A stretch of DNA of 6,845 nucleotides from an uncultured Bacillota bacterium (GTDB lineage Bacteria; Bacillota; Clostridia; Christensenellales; UBA1242), in assembly GCA_947088415.1 (NCBI GenBank), contig CAMUGK010000051.1:1-6845 (forward strand), read 5' to 3'. The position numbers and the translations under genes were made by a program. Shown one piece after another: positions 1 through 4,718 of the stretch. The notes beneath the pieces were generated by a model, which was not told where the DNA came from, made no database searches, and saw only the letters and a program-made list of their open reading frames with translations. Positions within the stretch are counted from its first letter, which is position 1, and each line of letters begins with the position of its first letter.

Positions 1-16
1 ACTTGCCACTTTTTTT
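1..16 (+). terminator. Right arm and T-run of an upstream terminator (cut by window edge)
   Basis: The window opens with ACTTGCCACT followed by a T-run. This is what the 3' half of a rho-independent terminator looks like, and the complementary word AAAAGTGGCAAGT occurs in the terminator after the first gene (605-617). The left arm would lie outside the window, so the assignment to an upstream gene is inference. Confidence 0.4.
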
Positions 17-26
17 AAAAAAGATG

Positions 27-55
27 TTGCTTTTCATTTTTTGTTATGCTATAAT
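27..55 (+). promoter_or_regulatory. Sigma-A type promoter of the 172-residue gene
   Basis: TTGCTT at 27-32 and TATAAT at 50-55 are separated by 17 bases. A TG at 47-48 makes an extended -10 (TGCTATAAT). Transcription should start near 62, giving a leader of about 16 bases that carries AAGGAG at 65-70, seven bases before the ATG at 78. This is the best-formed promoter in the window and the conventional reference for the leaderless-looking starts further on. Confidence 0.8.
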
Positions 56-77
56 CATGATGAAAAGGAGTTAAAAG

Positions 78-596
78 ATGTTACCAATAGAAAAAGGAAC
101 TTTAAAATATCCAGTAAAGTTTGCTGTCTTGCAAGTAAAACATAGAAAATATTATACTGGTGAAACCGAAACTTTTGGGTATGTTGTTGCACCTTGTTCG
201 GTTATTAAAGATATAAAAAATTATTATGCCGACGGGACAAGCAAAATGCAACATGAAGTTGTCTTCACATGGAAGCCCGAATATTATAGAGGCGGAAACA
301 TGAATATAGAAAGGACAAACGAACTTAGAGTGCCAGAATTTAATTGTTATATTTGCACAAATTCAGACTTAGTTGACAAAGTTTATACCAATCGGGAAAC
401 TTGCCAAATACAAGCAAATAAATTGAATGAAAGATTAAGATATGCAGATATTGGCTATCTTCCTTTTGAGAGTAAAGAGCAATTTGAAAGAGATTCGGAA
501 GAATTATTAGCAAAGTTTGATAATGATTTAAAGGAAATTGAGGAGTATGCAAAAACAAGACTTAATGATAATCCCAATATAGAAGTAGGAGAGTAA
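78..596 (+). CDS. Hypothetical protein, 172 residues, family not recognised
   Basis: I do not recognise the family. The first two thirds (residues 10-95) are rich in aromatic and beta-branched residues and look like a beta-sheet domain. The last third (from about residue 106, ending in residues 132-163) is strongly charged and helical, probably a helix or short coiled coil. There are four cysteines (40, 90, 93, 109), of which 90 and 93 form a CxxC-like pair, but no complete metal site is evident. No signal peptide or membrane segment is seen, so the product is probably cytoplasmic. The start is well supported by AAGGAG seven bases upstream, with a consensus promoter just before that. The gene is monocistronic: it has its own promoter, and a strong terminator follows the stop by about ten bases. 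It is a real gene by these signals, but its function is unknown. Confidence 0.85.
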   Translation: MLPIEKGTLKYPVKFAVLQVKHRKYYTGETETFGYVVAPCSVIKDIKNYYADGTSKMQHEVVFTWKPEYYRGGNMNIERTNELRVPEFNCYICTNSDLVDKVYTNRETCQIQANKLNERLRYADIGYLPFESKEQFERDSEELLAKFDNDLKEIEEYAKTRLNDNPNIEVGE

Positions 597-604
597 TAAA
601 AAAT

Positions 605-628
605 AAAAGTGGCAAGTGCCACTTTTTT
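605..628 (+). terminator. Rho-independent terminator after the first gene
   Basis: AAAGTGGC (606-613) pairs with GCCACTTT (618-625) around the four-base loop AAGT. The right arm merges into a T-run ending at 628. The hairpin starts about ten bases after the TAA at 594-596 and separates the hypothetical gene from the scpA operon. Confidence 0.85.
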
Positions 629-638
629 GTTTATTTAT

Positions 639-667
639 TTGCTTTTCTTATTGGTTTATGATATACT
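639..667 (+). promoter_or_regulatory. Promoter of the scpA-scpB-phosphorylase operon, very close to the start codon
   Basis: TTGCTT at 639-644 and TATACT at 662-667 have exactly 17 bases between them, with an extended -10 TG at 659-660. The -35 word and spacing are identical to those of the first promoter (27-55). Only 12 bases separate the -10 from the scpA ATG at 680, so a start 7 or so bases downstream leaves a leader of about 3-6 bases, too short for a ribosome site. Confidence 0.7.
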
Positions 668-679
668 CAATTTTGTATT

Positions 680-1450
680 ATGGAAGCATTACAAAAAAAC
701 GAAAAGCCTGAAACAGAACAACTTAGTTTTGTTGATGATAAATATAGATTTAAACTAGAGAACTTTGAAGGGCCTCTAGACCTTTTGTTGCACCTTATTA
801 AAGACTCTAAACTTGACATCATGACTGTAAAACTTGCCGACATTACCGAACAATATCTTGAATATATGAAAGATTTAGAAAGCATAGATATGGATAGGGC
901 AAGCGAGTTTATCACGGTTGCTGCAACACTTCTTGAAATTAAATCTAAACATCTTCTTCCTGTTGAAGTGGAAGAAGACCCAGAAGAAGAGGACAGTGAA
1001 ACACTGCTTTTAAGAAGACTTAAAGAATATGAACTTTTCAAGCAAACTGGTCAAAGATTACGTGAAATTGAAGATATAAACAAACTCTATCGTGCACCAG
1101 GAAAGGAAACTGAAAAGGTTAAAATTATTATTAAAGACATGGTTTTAGACAAACTTTTGGACGCATTTGCAAACCTGCTTTCTAGACAAAAGGCAAGGGG
1201 GGCAGAAAAACCAGAACCTAAGACCGTTGTTAAAGACAGATTTACAGTGGCAGAAAAGGTTGTTTCGATTCGCTCTTACACGCGTGAACATAAACGTTAT
1301 CCTTTCGAAGAGCTTTTTGCAAACGATATGACAAAATCTGAAATGATAAATGTTTTCTTGGCTTTACTTGAACTTCTCAAACTTCAAACTTTGAGAGTTG
1401 AACAAACAAATGTTTTTGGTCAAATAAACGTAATTTCAACTGAAGAATAA
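680..1450 (+). CDS. scpA: Segregation and condensation protein A (kleisin subunit of SMC complex)
   Basis: ScpA is the kleisin that bridges the SMC heads and, with two ScpB molecules, forms bacterial condensin for chromosome compaction and segregation. The hallmark FEGPLDLLLHLI lies at residues 29-40. A helical N-domain (to about 95) follows, then an acidic linker (residues 97-106, nearly all Glu/Asp), and a C-terminal winged helix from about 187 with FLALLELLKLQ and FGQINVI. The length of 256 residues is normal for the family. The start at 680 is the only ATG/GTG/TTG before the conserved motif; the in-frame TGA at 659 blocks any longer version. There is no Shine-Dalgarno sequence, and the promoter predicts a leader of only a few bases. 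It is first in an operon, with scpB nine bases after its stop. Identification is firm. Confidence 0.97.
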   Translation: MEALQKNEKPETEQLSFVDDKYRFKLENFEGPLDLLLHLIKDSKLDIMTVKLADITEQYLEYMKDLESIDMDRASEFITVAATLLEIKSKHLLPVEVEEDPEEEDSETLLLRRLKEYELFKQTGQRLREIEDINKLYRAPGKETEKVKIIIKDMVLDKLLDAFANLLSRQKARGAEKPEPKTVVKDRFTVAEKVVSIRSYTREHKRYPFEELFANDMTKSEMINVFLALLELLKLQTLRVEQTNVFGQINVISTEE

Positions 1451-1459
1451 GGGGTTTTT

Positions 1460-2128
1460 ATGGCAAATATAGACACAATTATCAATTTAAAAGAAGTTAT
1501 TTTAGGTGTTCTTTTCATATCTGGCGACGGAATTGAACGCGATTTTTTGGCAGAAAAATTAGAAGTTGACAAAAAGAGTTTAGATAAGGTTATTGAAGAG
1601 TTAAAAAAAGAATTTTCTGGCGACAGAGGCATTCATGTTATAACTTATAAAAACAAAGTTCAACTCTCTTCAAACCCTAATTATGCGGGGTATATTTCCG
1701 ATGTTTTAAATCCTATCCGAGAAAAATCTCTCACTCGTGCCGCACTCGAAACTTTGGCAATCATTGCTTATAAACAACCTGTTACAAAACTTGAAGTTGA
1801 AGATGTGAGACGTGTTAACTCCGACTATGCTGTTCAAGTTTTGTTAGACCAAGATATGATTGAAGTTGTAGGGCGTAAGGATGCTGTCGGCAAGCCTTTA
1901 ATGTTTGGCACAACAGAGAACTTTTTGAAAAGATTTAATATTGCAGATTTGACCGAACTTCCAGATTATGAAGAACTTATGGAACGCATCAACCTTATTC
2001 GTGAAGAAGAGGGTAGAGAGCAAGAAACCTTGTTCCGCAATGTTGACGATGTTGAATTCACCGAGGAACTTCCAAACTTTTTGAAAGGTGAAGAATTGCA
2101 AGAAATTAAAAGCGAAGATTTAGCATAG
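1460..2128 (+). CDS. scpB: Segregation and condensation protein B
   Basis: ScpB dimerises and binds the ScpA linker, stabilising the SMC-ScpAB condensin. Two winged-helix domains are visible, at about residues 9-80 and 91-160. The second carries the family signature, with LTRAALETLAIIAYKQPVTK (91-110), a VNSD near 119-122, VGRKDAVGKPLMFGTTENFL (137-156) and LPDYEEL. One departure is Arg118 where the family usually has Gly (RGVNSD becomes RRVNSD). The tail after 175 is acidic and probably disordered. The 222-residue length is within the usual range, slightly long because of the tail. The start has AAGGGG (1449-1454), overlapping the scpA stop, as a moderate ribosome site. The stop codon TAG overlaps the AGGAG of the next gene, so translation of the three genes is probably coupled. 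Confidence 0.97.
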   Translation: MANIDTIINLKEVILGVLFISGDGIERDFLAEKLEVDKKSLDKVIEELKKEFSGDRGIHVITYKNKVQLSSNPNYAGYISDVLNPIREKSLTRAALETLAIIAYKQPVTKLEVEDVRRVNSDYAVQVLLDQDMIEVVGRKDAVGKPLMFGTTENFLKRFNIADLTELPDYEELMERINLIREEEGREQETLFRNVDDVEFTEELPNFLKGEELQEIKSEDLA

Positions 2129-2136
2129 GAGAAAAA

Positions 2137-2907
2137 ATGTTATTAGAAGAATTTGATAAAGAAAAAGAAGCAATCTTAAATCCTGATGCGTTTTTTTCGC
2201 CTATAAAAGATTATCCACAAACTTGTTTAATGTTTTTCCCAGATGATGTTTTTAAAAAGTTCGTTAAAAAATATAAGGCAAAAAAGATTAAATTTCAAGA
2301 TAGTGACGCAGGCTACAGATTCAAATATAATGGCAGTGATTTTGTTGTTGGTCATGCACCAATGGGGGCGTCGGCTTGCGTTATGGCAATGGAAAGATAC
2401 ATAAAGTTTGGCGTAAAAAACTTTTTATTTGTAGGTTGTTGTGGTTGCCTTGATGAGAAACTGGAAGAATGTTCAATCATTTTGCCAACATCGGCAATAA
2501 GAGATGAAGGCACAAGTTATCACTATCTTGCACCAAGTGATGAAATTAAGTTAGATGCAAAACTTGTGAAAATGTTAGAAGACGTCATCAAGAAAAATAA
2601 TCTTCATTATGCCAAAGGCAAAACTTGGACAACAGATGGCTTTTATCGTGAAACAAAAGCTAAAACTGCCAAAAGAAAAGCACAAGGAGCAATAACTGTT
2701 GATATGGAGTGTTCAGCACTAGCATCAGTGGCAAAGTTTAGAAAGGTTAATTTTGCTCAAATATTGTATGGCGCAGATAGTCTTGCAAAAGAAGAATATG
2801 ATGCAAGAAGCCTAAATGCAAAAGGAAGTAGAAGTGCTGAAAAAAATTATAAAATAATTCCACTTGCTCTTGAATGTGCTTATGAGATTGATAAAATTGA
2901 ACAATAA
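2137..2907 (+). CDS. Nucleoside phosphorylase family protein (PNP/UDP phosphorylase, uridine phosphorylase-like)
   Basis: The protein belongs to the PNP_UDP phosphorylase superfamily, which splits a nucleoside with phosphate into base and ribose-1-phosphate. Family marks are GHAPMGASACVMAME (72-86), the glycine-rich strand FVGCCGCLDE (98-107), IRDEGTSYHYLAP (121-133), TDGFYRET (166-173), the ribose-binding VDMECSAL (188-195, with Met190-Glu191) and a C-terminal Asp in GADS (Asp214), probably the base-facing acid. At 256 residues it has the family size. The substrate (uridine, purine nucleoside or other) cannot be read from sequence. The start has AGGAG at 2127-2131, five bases before the ATG. 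It is the last gene of the scpA operon, eight bases after scpB; no functional link to condensin is known, and the pairing is probably one of convenience. The terminator begins within its stop codon. Confidence 0.88.
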   Translation: MLLEEFDKEKEAILNPDAFFSPIKDYPQTCLMFFPDDVFKKFVKKYKAKKIKFQDSDAGYRFKYNGSDFVVGHAPMGASACVMAMERYIKFGVKNFLFVGCCGCLDEKLEECSIILPTSAIRDEGTSYHYLAPSDEIKLDAKLVKMLEDVIKKNNLHYAKGKTWTTDGFYRETKAKTAKRKAQGAITVDMECSALASVAKFRKVNFAQILYGADSLAKEEYDARSLNAKGSRSAEKNYKIIPLALECAYEIDKIEQ

Positions 2908-2933
2908 AAGAAGTGGCTTTCACTTCTTTTTTT
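2906..2933 (+). terminator. Strong rho-independent terminator of the scpA operon
   Basis: GAAGTG (2910-2915) pairs with CACTTC (2921-2926) around the loop GCTTT and is extended by AAAA/TTTT outside. Seven T residues run to 2933. The left arm begins inside the TAA stop of the phosphorylase gene (2905-2907), so no sequence is spent between gene end and terminator. Confidence 0.88.
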
Positions 2934-2957
2934 ATGATTTTTTTCATATCTTATTTT

Positions 2958-3164
2958 ATGGACAAAGAGTTTTTGGAAAGAATGCAAACAAAACCTTGTG
3001 AAGAAATTTTAATTCAAGATAAAAGAGTAAAAACTTATGGCGAAAATTATCAATCGGTTAAAGTTAAAAACAGGCTTCGACTGCTACTTTTATTATCTTT
3101 GGTTTTTGGCTTTTTAATAATTGCAGGTCTTGTCCTATTGGTGCTTGTGTTATGCGGAATATAG
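2958..3164 (+). CDS. Small single-pass membrane protein, 68 residues, unknown function
   Basis: The family is not recognised. Residues 1-39 form a charged cytoplasmic part with one Cys (14), and residues 40-66 are an almost uninterrupted Leu/Ile/Val/Phe membrane helix next to the basic KVKNRLR. This suggests a tail-anchored or C-terminal single-pass protein. The start is uncertain. ATG 2958 gives a sensible soluble N-terminus, but no Shine-Dalgarno precedes it. ATG 2934 lies directly after the terminator T-run and would add a hydrophobic eight-residue stretch. ATG 2982 is preceded by a purine run only one base away. A GTG at 2913 lies inside the terminator and is unlikely. The gene overlaps the following protease by 13 bases, so the two are almost certainly co-expressed; a role as regulator, anchor or substrate of the protease is only a guess. 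Confidence 0.7.
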   Translation: MDKEFLERMQTKPCEEILIQDKRVKTYGENYQSVKVKNRLRLLLLLSLVFGFLIIAGLVLLVLVLCGI

Positions 3165-4012
3165 TTAATAAAGTCAGAATATTTTGTAAAAAATTGCCAA
3201 TTCATCCATCATTTTTACTTTTAATTTTATGGTTTGCAATTAACAAGGATTTTTTAGGTTTTGCCATATTTGTAGGTGTGGTTTTAACTCATGAATTCGG
3301 TCATTACTATGTTGCTAAAAAACTCGGTTATAAATTAGACGGATTTTTTATTGCACCATATGGCGTAAGTTTAAACTATCAAAATCAAACCTTTGAAAAT
3401 AATGATGAACTTAAAATTGCAATCGCAGGCCCACTCGTGAATATTATGTTATCACTTTTATGCATTGGCCTATGGTGGACATTTCCTGCAAGTTATAATT
3501 ATACCGACATATTTGTAAGTGAAAGTGTTATGCTAGCCTTATTTAATCTTTTGCCAGCTTATCCAATGGACGGTGGACGAGTTATGCTATCGATTTTAAG
3601 TAAATTTATGACAAGAGAAAAAGCAATGAAATTGCTTAAATTATTCAACCTTGTTTTTGCATTTATGTTTTTAGGTTTATTTATCTATAGTTGCACAATA
3701 GACTTTAATCCAACTTTTGCATTGATTTTTATTTTTATGATTATTGGCATTTTTGAAAGTAAAAGAGAGGGGAGATATAAAATTATGGCATTGTTAAGAA
3801 AGAAAAATAAAAACTTTTCTCGACCTTTTATTATGTATATAACAAGTTCAACTACTCTCGGTAACACATTAAAACATATTCAACAAAATCGCTATACAAT
3901 TTTTTATGTAGATTTTAATGGTCAAAAAACTAAAGTTTTAGATGAAAATCTTATTTTAAGACTGGTTGAAAAATTTTCATATACTACAACATTTAATGAG
4001 ATTTTTATTTAA
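3152..4012 (+). CDS. SpoIVFB-like site-2 intramembrane metalloprotease (M50 family)
   Basis: This is a zinc intramembrane protease that cuts membrane-associated substrates. The catalytic HEFGH sits at residues 47-51 within the second hydrophobic segment, IAGPLVNI is at 91-98, and the third zinc ligand is Asp140 in NLLPAYPMDGG (132-142). Further membrane segments lie at about 20-44, 88-110, 122-137, 164-181 and 186-201. The cytoplasmic tail (about 207-286) contains TLGNTLKHIQQNRYTIFYV (235-253), resembling the CBS-like tail of SpoIVFB, the pro-sigma-K protease of Bacillus. That makes SpoIVFB the nearest named relative, but a SpoIVFA neighbour is absent, so the substrate is unproven. ATG 3152 has only a weak GGTG about eight bases upstream and lies inside the preceding gene, suggesting translational coupling. 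An active enzyme is likely because all three zinc ligands are present. Confidence 0.9.
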   Translation: MRNIVNKVRIFCKKLPIHPSFLLLILWFAINKDFLGFAIFVGVVLTHEFGHYYVAKKLGYKLDGFFIAPYGVSLNYQNQTFENNDELKIAIAGPLVNIMLSLLCIGLWWTFPASYNYTDIFVSESVMLALFNLLPAYPMDGGRVMLSILSKFMTREKAMKLLKLFNLVFAFMFLGLFIYSCTIDFNPTFALIFIFMIIGIFESKREGRYKIMALLRKKNKNFSRPFIMYITSSTTLGNTLKHIQQNRYTIFYVDFNGQKTKVLDENLILRLVEKFSYTTTFNEIFI

Positions 4013-4047
4013 TGTTTTAGATATATATTAGAAAGTAAGGCAATGTT

Positions 4048-4100
4048 AAAATAAACCTTTCAATAATTTTGAAAAAATCAAGAAAGGCTTATTTTTAATA
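4048..4100 (+). terminator. Terminator-like hairpin after the M50 protease gene
   Basis: AAAATAA (4048-4054) plus CCTTTC (4056-4061) pair with GAAAGG (4082-4087) plus TTATTTT (4089-4095), with one A/C mismatch. The loop is long (20 bases), and T-rich sequence follows. It begins about 36 bases after the protease stop. The A-rich left flank means it could also work from the other strand. The long loop and AT-rich outer stem make it weaker than the other terminators here. Confidence 0.6.
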
Positions 4101-4123
4101 TATTTTTGCTTACTTTTCTTATC

Positions 4124-4148
4124 AAAAAGTCGACAAATGTCGCTTTTT
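4124..4148 (-). terminator. Hairpin terminator for the minus-strand gene (possibly bidirectional)
   Basis: AAAAAG and CGAC (4124-4129, 4131-4134) pair with GTCG and CTTTTT (4139-4148) around the loop AAAT, with a single bulged T at 4130. Both flanks are A/T homopolymers, so it reads as a terminator in either direction. It lies about 43 bases past the stop of the minus-strand gene and, with the hairpin at 4048-4100, separates two convergent transcripts. Confidence 0.7.
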
Positions 4149-4175
4149 GTCATTCTGAGTGAAACGAAGAATCTT
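4149..4175. repeat. Copy of a widely dispersed bacterial intergenic repeat
   Basis: The core CATTCTGAGTGAAACGAAGA (4151-4170) and the following ATC match, from memory, a short repeat seen in intergenic DNA of many unrelated bacteria (typical form CATTCTGAGCGAAGCGAAGA). It has an imperfect dyad, ATTCT (4152-4156) with AGAAT (4168-4172). It directly abuts the hairpin at 4124-4148. Its function is unknown. Only one copy is in the window, so its repeat nature rests on prior knowledge. Confidence 0.55.
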
Positions 4176-4190
4176 TTGTAAAAAAATTAT

Positions 4191-4634
4191 TTAATCCAAA
4201 TAAGGAATTAATTTTTCAATTGAACCACGTTCAACTTCTTTTAATTTGGCAAGAAGTTCGTCAATTTCTTTGCTTATACCTTTGTGGTCACTTTCATCTT
4301 TAATGCAAGTGATAATTCCCATAAAAGTGCCAAGCAATAAAAGTTCGGCAATCTTGCGGTTAGATCTGTCCATCATTGTTGACATGTTGACCGACGCCCA
4401 AAGTTTAGATTTTTCAAACCAAGTATTGTCTTTAATAGGTGTAATTTTTTCAGCTTTAGAAAAAAGTTCACATTCTCTTGCAATAACTTGATATTCATCT
4501 TGAAGCAAAGCAAGTTCTTTTTTGAATGTGTCGTCTTCCACCTTTGTCATAATTTCTTCTAAACTTTGAATTCCTGTGCGAGTGTTTTGATAAACTGCGT
4601 TAAGATAATCCACTATAAGTTCTTTGTTGTCCAT
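4191..4634 (-). CDS. Conserved small helical-bundle protein (clostridial type), unknown function
   Basis: This 147-residue protein appears all-helical. Helices at about 2-30, 34-62, 72-110 and 118-146 would make a four-helix bundle. It resembles, from memory, a conserved family of Bacillota hypothetical proteins with an N-terminal QNTRTGIQSLEEI-type helix, a central SVNMSTMMDRSNRKIAEL stretch (81-98) and a TFMGI turn (103-107). A ferritin-like fold is possible, but I see no clear di-iron ExxH pairs, so no metal role is claimed. There is no signal peptide; the hydrophobic patch at 98-110 looks like a buried helix. The start at 4634 is chosen because GGAGG (complement of 4641-4645) lies six bases upstream; a longer reading from 4694 would run through the promoter region. 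It is divergent from the cyclase gene, with 84 bases between starts that hold both promoters. Confidence 0.85.
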   Translation of the reverse strand: MDNKELIVDYLNAVYQNTRTGIQSLEEIMTKVEDDTFKKELALLQDEYQVIARECELFSKAEKITPIKDNTWFEKSKLWASVNMSTMMDRSNRKIAELLLLGTFMGIITCIKDESDHKGISKEIDELLAKLKEVERGSIEKLIPYLD

Positions 4635-4645
4635 GTTTTTCCTCC
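4635..4645 (-). promoter_or_regulatory. Shine-Dalgarno that fixes the start of the minus-strand gene
   Basis: On the minus strand GGAGG (4645 to 4641) is followed by six bases and the ATG whose A is at 4634. This is the strongest ribosome site in the window and rules in the 147-residue form over the 20-residue-longer reading. Confidence 0.8.
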
Positions 4646-4659
4646 ATGCTATTAATTTG

Positions 4660-4695
4660 CACGCATAATAAAAATTTATACTATTCTCACGCATA
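4660..4695. promoter_or_regulatory. Direct repeat CACGCATA in the divergent promoter region (possible operator)
   Basis: CACGCATA occurs at 4660-4667 and again at 4688-4695, 28 bases apart. The two copies flank the minus-strand -10, and the second overlaps the -35/spacer of the candidate cyclase promoter. This GC-containing word stands out in an AT-rich gap. An operator shared by the two divergent genes is plausible but unproven. Confidence 0.35.
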
Positions 4696-4704
4696 CATTT
4701 TGAA
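4675..4704 (-). promoter_or_regulatory. Candidate promoter of the minus-strand helical-bundle gene
   Basis: Read on the minus strand, TTCAAA (complement of 4699-4704) and TATAAA (complement of 4675-4680) are 18 bases apart, four and five matches to consensus. Transcription would begin near 4668, leaving a leader of about 34 bases with the GGAGG site. An alternative -10, TATTAT (complement of 4665-4670), has no good -35. Confidence 0.45.
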
Positions 4705-4712
4705 AATATACA
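4684..4712 (+). promoter_or_regulatory. Candidate promoter of the cyclase gene, abutting the start codon
   Basis: TTCTCA (4684-4689) and TATACA (4707-4712) are 17 bases apart, each four of six matches to consensus. Six bases separate the -10 from ATG 4719, so the predicted first transcribed base is the A of the start codon. It is weaker in sequence than the scpA and TM2 gene promoters, but no other candidate lies in the 84-base gap for this strand. Confidence 0.4.
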
Positions 4713-4718
4713 AAAAAT

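Noticed and set aside
667..1041. Open frame of 124 codons on the minus strand
   Set aside because: It lies antisense to scpA, is dominated by Ser/Leu low-complexity sequence typical of a reverse-frame shadow, and scpA is certain.
4013..4190. Hidden small gene or RNA gene in the convergent gap
   Set aside because: Only two hairpins and a dispersed repeat are visible. No frame has a ribosome site, and no tRNA or riboswitch pattern is seen.
4246..4491. Plus-strand open frame opposite the helical-bundle gene
   Set aside because: Antisense shadow: no ribosome site and no family resemblance. The minus-strand gene has a strong Shine-Dalgarno and a recognisable fold.
4191..4694. Longer 167-residue form of the minus-strand gene
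   Set aside because: The extra 20 codons run through the likely -10 region and one CACGCATA repeat, while the inner ATG at 4634 has GGAGG at ideal spacing.
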